Part shown: one piece after another, positions 59,380 through 64,000 of the stretch
How positions within the stretch are numbered: position 1 is the stretch's first letter
Layout: the number at the start of each line of letters is the position of its first letter
Assembly (NCBI GenBank): GCA_030704615.1
Contig: CM060732.1
Coordinates: 20,336,001 to 20,400,000, forward strand
DNA: 64,000 bases
Direction of reading: 5' to 3'
DNA from: Takakia lepidozioides
Taxonomy: Eukaryota; Streptophyta; Takakiopsida; Takakiales; Takakiaceae
Notes under the pieces: generated by a model
What the model was told of the DNA's origin: nothing
The model's input: the letters and a program-made list of their open reading frames with translations, nothing else
Databases searched by the model: none
Position numbers and translations under genes: made by a program

Positions 59380-60660
59380 GTTACACCATCTGGGGTTTCA
59401 TAACGTAACATAGCTCTACTTAGTGTAACTCGCATCTGTGGTACTCCACACAGTGTAACAGAGACGAGTGTAACCCTCTGCAGTGTAACTCATTGTGGTG
59501 TAACTCCAAGTGTAACTACAATGTAACTATCAACAGTGTAACCCAGTATGTAACCCCATAGAATATTGCTGTCAGTGGTGTAAATCTGAGAATTATAAGT
59601 CGATGACTACAGTGTGACTACAGGGTCTGGGTTAGTCTGTCAGGGTTACATGACCCTTCAATACAGAGTGGGAAGACGCTGAAGTCGAGCACCTTTAGTC
59701 GCCAACACCAACCCCTGTATGTGTAACCCCTCTATGTGTAACCCACCCTGCATGTGTAACCCATATATGTGTAACCCCTCTATGTGTAACCAATTTAGGT
59801 GTAACCCACCCTGTATGTGTAACCCCTCTATGTGTAACCCAATTAATGTGTAACCCACCCTGTATATGTAACCCATGGACGTGTAATCCATGAGATAGAT
59901 AATCATTCCATTCAACCTATATTATGGACCAGTGTAGCCCTCCGGAGTGTAACTTGTTGTTGTGTAACCCCAAGAAGTATGTATCCCGACCACATGTAAC
60001 CCCCACTGTTGTCACCCATCGCATGTAACCCATTGTACAATTTGGGGTGCATGCTGTAAACCCCGATGCTACATCACCCCATCTTATGTATCCCCACGAC
60101 ACGTAGCCCTTGTATAGGCAACCCTGCCCATTGTCACTGTGCACAGTGTAACTCAGAACTGTGTAACCCTCTTGAGTGAGTGTAACCCAGAGTGTTGTAA
60201 CTCCAAGAAGTATGTAGCCCGACCAGATGTTACCCCCACTATTGTGACCCCATCGTATGTAACCCATTGTACATAGCCCTCATGTATGTAACCCCCTGTA
60301 GTATAACTCTGAGAACTTCAGTGCACAAAAACTTCAGTGCGAAAAAACAAAAAAAAAACAAAAAAACAAGTGGTGCTCTGAAGTGGCTGAAGTGCGCATA
60401 GGGTGACTCGAGGTGACATAGCCAGGAAGGCCCAACCATGTAACCCTGAGAGGCCCATTGCATGTAACCCATAAGTGTAACCCCACGTTGTGAGACCCGG
60501 CACGGTGTAACCCATCACTTACGTGTGAACCCACAGAGTGTAAGCCCATTGCCCCAGGGCCCCAAGGTGTACCCAAGTACTTGTCTATGACTCCACTTCA
60601 TGTAACCCAATAAGGTGTAACCCCATGTAAGCCCATTGCATGAAACCCAAACTGTGAAGT
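59380..60660. repeat. Irregular GTGTAACCC minisatellite
   Basis: Sparse to dense GTGTAACCC and related units lie between the two genes of region D, most regular at 59715-59890 ('cctctatgtgtaaccca'). A polyA-rich stretch interrupts them at 60330-60370. Fewer units continue at 61160-61320, next to the protease exon. No gene seen. Confidence 0.85.
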
Positions 60661-60708
60661 GTTACGAACAAACCACATAGAAGCAAAAAATGCATCAAGA
60701 GACGCTAT

Positions 60709-63700
60709 TTATTTCTTTGGCCATTTGACCAAGTCTTTGTCCATCTCGTCACACAGCCAACTAATCATATGAGTACGGGAAGCTATCATGGTTGACTCGT
60801 CGAACCAACTTGCAGTAAACGCCCGCCTATGACGGGTTCGATCTTCTGTGGTTTTCACATTGAACTTCCACTCCAAGTAAAATTGCACAAACAAAGTGCA
60901 TAATAGCCGCACTCCCAACAGCTCCGTTGCTGGGGGACACTGGCCTCAAACCATTCCATCCTCTCCATGATGTAACTGAAGTCATCAGATCCAGGCATGC
61001 AATCAAAGAACGCTATGGCAAAATTTCACAAAATTCCTTCAATGAGTTTGGGTCGGGCAATGGTTTTATGGGAGTCCAAATGTACTATCCGACCTCGGCG
61101 CTCTAAAACAACAACACTCCAGTGATAAGCCGTAACGACAGAATAGAAAAAAAAACTCTCCAATGAAACCCATTGTGGTGTAACCCAGTAGTGTAACCCA
61201 CCTCATGTGTAACCCAGTAGTGTAACCATTTGTACTGTAACTCTAAACGGTATAACACAACTAGTCAGCAGTGCAACTCCAAAGTAGTGCAACTCAATGT
61301 AGAACAGAGGAGTGTAACCCAACATGATCAGTCAACGCTCAAATTACTTACTCGAAGACAATAGGGATGACAACCACGTCCACAAGATCTTGATTCTTTA
61401 TGAACACCATCCCTCGGGCATCCTGAGTGTACCATTCTTGCACCAACCCGAATAGCGTCTGCAGATCATTACCATTGGTACGCATGACATGCCACTGGAA
61501 AGGAGCACAGATGACAAACTCAGGTGCGATAGCCTTAAACAATTTGGCCTCCAGAAGTTTGTTGTAACCCGAGAGCAATGCATCTATGACAGTTGCTCTT
61601 ATTTTATACATCGGCTCAAAATCTGTCTCTTCCAAGTAAAACTGTAACGGGGTAGAAGCCAGGAAGGCATCGCCATAATAAAACTTCACTTCAGGTGCCC
61701 CAGGAGGGTCCGACACCATTCTGAATTTCGTCAAGTACCGTTGTTTTAGTCTGCACAACAAACCGCACATTACGAACAGTACGATGCATCATACAAGAGT
61801 TATGATCAATATTCGCAATCAGAGAGGATCAAAGTACAATGAGGTACCTCGAATGCTCCCGCAAGTGCTTGGCAAGGACCTCTTGCTGCTGGACAACGTC
61901 AACCTCGGAGACCCCTGCACTTTTGCCTTTCGATTTGGTTCGCTGTTTTTTGGGTGCGACAAGAACATGTACTTCTTTGTCAGTGCTAGGGGGTTCAGCC
62001 AACCGCTTTCTTTAAGCAGGCGGCCGTTTTGACCTCCTGGGATTCTTTGCAACCCCAGGGTTGACAATGCCGCCGGTAGGGGAAATTTCTGGGCTAGAGG
62101 TGCCTTGTTCTGAGTTTGCTGCAAGTGCTGAAGACTGCACTCCCTCGTCTGAGATGTGCTGGGGAGGTGACTGACCAAGGGCAGAAGTGTCACAGCTCAC
62201 CTCTTCGGTACTGCCCCTGTCAGTGTCACCCTTCTGTTCATACCCCTTGTCAGAGTCACGCTTCTCACTGTCACCCTTCTCTTTGGCTACCTCCTCAGTG
62301 TCACGCTTCTTAGTGTCACCATTCTCTTCGGCTACCTTCTCAGTGTCACCCTTCTCTTTGGCTACCTCCTCAGTGTCACGCTTCTCAATGTCACCCTTCT
62401 CTTCGGCTACCTTCTCAGTGTCACTCTTCTCAGTGTCACCCTTCTCTTTGGCCGCCTTATCAGTGTCACTCTTCGCAGTGTCACCCTTCTCATCGGGTTC
62501 CTTCCCAGTGTCACCCTGCTGATTAATAATCTTATGTGTGTCACCCTTGGCAGTGTCACTCTTCTCAGTGTCACGATGCTCCGCAACATCCTTGTCTTCG
62601 TGACTCTCCAGAGTGAAACGTTTCTCAGTGTGACGGTGCTCTGTGTCACCCTTCCAACTGACAACCTCCTCGGTGACACCCTTCCCCGTGTCACCCATGT
62701 CGATGTCACTCTTTTTTGCATCAACCTCCTCAATGCCATCCTTGACTGTGTCGCCCTTCCCCGCACTATCACCCTCCAAGACCATGTTGACTAGCGGAAG
62801 AACGTCATCCATGGTGACTAGTGGCCGTGGCAAAGGAGTGTCACCCTCCACGACTAGTGGCAGTGGAGTGTCATCCATGGCAGTGTTACACTCACGGACA
62901 TTTGCCATGTGGGTTGGCTGTGGGGTGTCACCCCTACCAGTGTAACCCATGTCAATGTCACTCTCAACGGAAGTTGCAGTGTTCACGGGCAATGGTGTGT
63001 CATCCACGGCAATGTCCCTCACGGCGGCAGTGTCAGCCACACTGGTATCTGCAGTGTCACCTTGAGGTGCAGTGTAACCCTCTTTCCCTGTTGCTCCTCT
63101 CTGCGCAGTGTCACCCTCAGGGGCAGTGTAACCCTCGGTTTCAGGGCCTCCTCCCCTTGCAGTGTCGACCTCCGCATCAATGTGACCCACGAAGGCTCGG
63201 TGACTATCTGCTCAATCCCCCGGACAATGTCACCCTCAATACTGACCACCTCCTCCAATGTGACATGTTGTGGCGCGAAATGACTTGGATCTTTGGTCTG
63301 CATTATTTGAACAGTGTCCTTCTGAGAGAGGTTGACCACATGATCCTCACAAATACTTACATTGCTGCATGGAGGGTTCAACCCAGCATCTCCAGATTCA
63401 AAGTCATACACAGACTCTGGGTCAAGCGGGTCCCCGGTTCTTCGATTAAGACCTCCAAAAGAAATGACTGGGGCTGCGGACAAAGAGGTTCGTACTTGGG
63501 TGTTCCACCTTGATGTATCATCTTTAGTATCAGTATCAGAATTCACGGGCAAATCCTGCGTCAAGTCTGCTAGGTTCACCCCTAAGTGCAGCTGGGTTGA
63601 GTATAATTCACCAACCTGCGACAAAGATACAACGGCAGATTGACTTGGAATGATGTCCTCGTCATGTACATCGTCGCTTTGCGGGGCGGAAATTGAATGA

Positions 63701-63876
63701 AGACAAGGTTCAACCATCTCCTCATCCTGTAACACAGAGGGCCCATCACTCGTCTGTGCGCCCCCTGTATCGCATTGTGGAGGGGCCCCATACACAACTT
63801 CGTGAAGCTCACGTTGAGCCTCAAAAAGGTTTTTGAACGCATTGGCGACTTGATTGGTCATGAGCTCGGACTCATC
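60709..63876 (-). pseudogene. Ulp1-like (C48) cysteine protease gene with a repeat-derived N-terminal region
   Basis: Minus strand. The first exon probably starts after the acceptor near 63877. A frameshift near 63200 leads into a 392-codon frame (63190-62012) made of repeats such as GDTEKSDTEKVAEEKGD. An in-frame TAA lies near 62010. A splice (donor near 61846, acceptor near 61757, AG|A phase) leads to 61757-61350, containing FVICAPFQWHV and LVDVVVIPIVFE. The last part has the catalytic pattern of Ulp1 proteases: His in YHWSVVV (61122), Asp in VHLDSHK (61074), Gln in VPQQRS and Cys in WECGYY (60907-60940). A TGA (near 61028) and a frameshift near 60895 then occur. Ulp1 family enzymes remove SUMO. 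ULP-like genes carried by Mutator elements are known in plants (Kaonashi MULEs), and the neighbour here is a MULE transposase. Decay makes activity unlikely for this copy. Confidence 0.7.
62190..63180 (-). repeat. Coding minisatellite within the Ulp1-like gene
   Basis: On the plus strand 'cagtgtcacccttctc' and 'cagtgtaaccctc' recur at intervals of 15, 30 or 45 bp, staying in frame. On the minus strand they give GDTEK, SDTEK and EGYTAP peptides. The core GTGTCACCC or GTGTAACCC is the same as the non-coding GTAACCC arrays nearby. Confidence 0.85.
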
Positions 63877-64000
63877 TGCATCGGGGAAAAGACAAAGGTT
63901 TTTAGTTGTGGAACGAGGTTTTTGAAAGTGCAAGGGTTACACTGACTAGGACAAGACAGTGGTTCGGATCGATGTGGGTTACACCACCCTGTTAGAGACA
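63877..64000. other. Window end upstream of the Ulp1-like gene
   Basis: Only sparse GGGTTACAC units (63934 and 63977) are seen. Upstream exons, if any, lie beyond the window. Confidence 0.4.

Overview
The window is nuclear DNA from a streptophyte (green plant lineage) with a large, repeat-rich genome. It holds a complete plant-type A-type cyclin gene with ten GT-AG exons. Beside it are a probable thylakoid membrane protein gene, an orphan exon of replication factor C subunit 3, PLS-class PPR fragments, a decayed F-box/LRR gene and a decayed F-box/kelch gene. I cannot name the species. The gene set and repeat load fit a charophyte such as Chara or a seed-free land plant. No bacterial operons, rRNA or tRNA genes were recognised.

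Layout. (1) 1.0-2.5 kb: a five-exon gene of unknown function. (2) 2.6-5.0 kb and 19.3-28.0 kb: two halves of one older region ('C'), marked by a dispersed palindrome, core CGGGAG-N2-CTCCCG. C holds an FCP1-like fragment and a decayed minus-strand gene. (3) 5041-19308: a complete 14.27-kb Mutator-like element ('A') inserted in C, with related terminal inverted repeats and an exact 9-bp target-site duplication (GGAGCTATA). (4) 28-34.3 kb: decayed host genes. (5) 34616 to about 43470: a second, deleted copy of the same family ('B'). (6) 44.2-54.3 kb: host genes. (7) 54.7-64 kb: a different Mutator-like region ('D') with a SWIM transposase remnant, GTAACCC minisatellites and a minus-strand Ulp1-like protease gene.

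Main discovery. Element A carries two convergent genes flanking central arrays in outward order: on the minus strand a two-exon MULE/SWIM transposase, and on the plus strand a ten-exon gene (12552-19072). The plus-strand gene joins a ParB/sulfiredoxin-like domain (DGNHR motif) to a beta-class amino-methyltransferase-like domain (motif I DLTCGTG) and an acidic tail. Region C carries a diverged, decayed gene with the same architecture (GGQHT ParB motif, then a degenerate methyltransferase motif I). Each family is also filled with its own self-complementary motif: TTCGGCGCCGAA arrays in A and B, and CGGGAG-N2-CTCCCG in C. I infer that the ParB-methyltransferase proteins may recognise or modify their own family's palindromes, in analogy with the anti-silencing factors of VANDAL elements. 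The motif pairing is seen in the sequence; the function is a hypothesis.

Many element genes are decayed (in-frame stops, frameshifts, internal deletions). Exon borders were set by hand from splice motifs and reading phase, so they are predictions.
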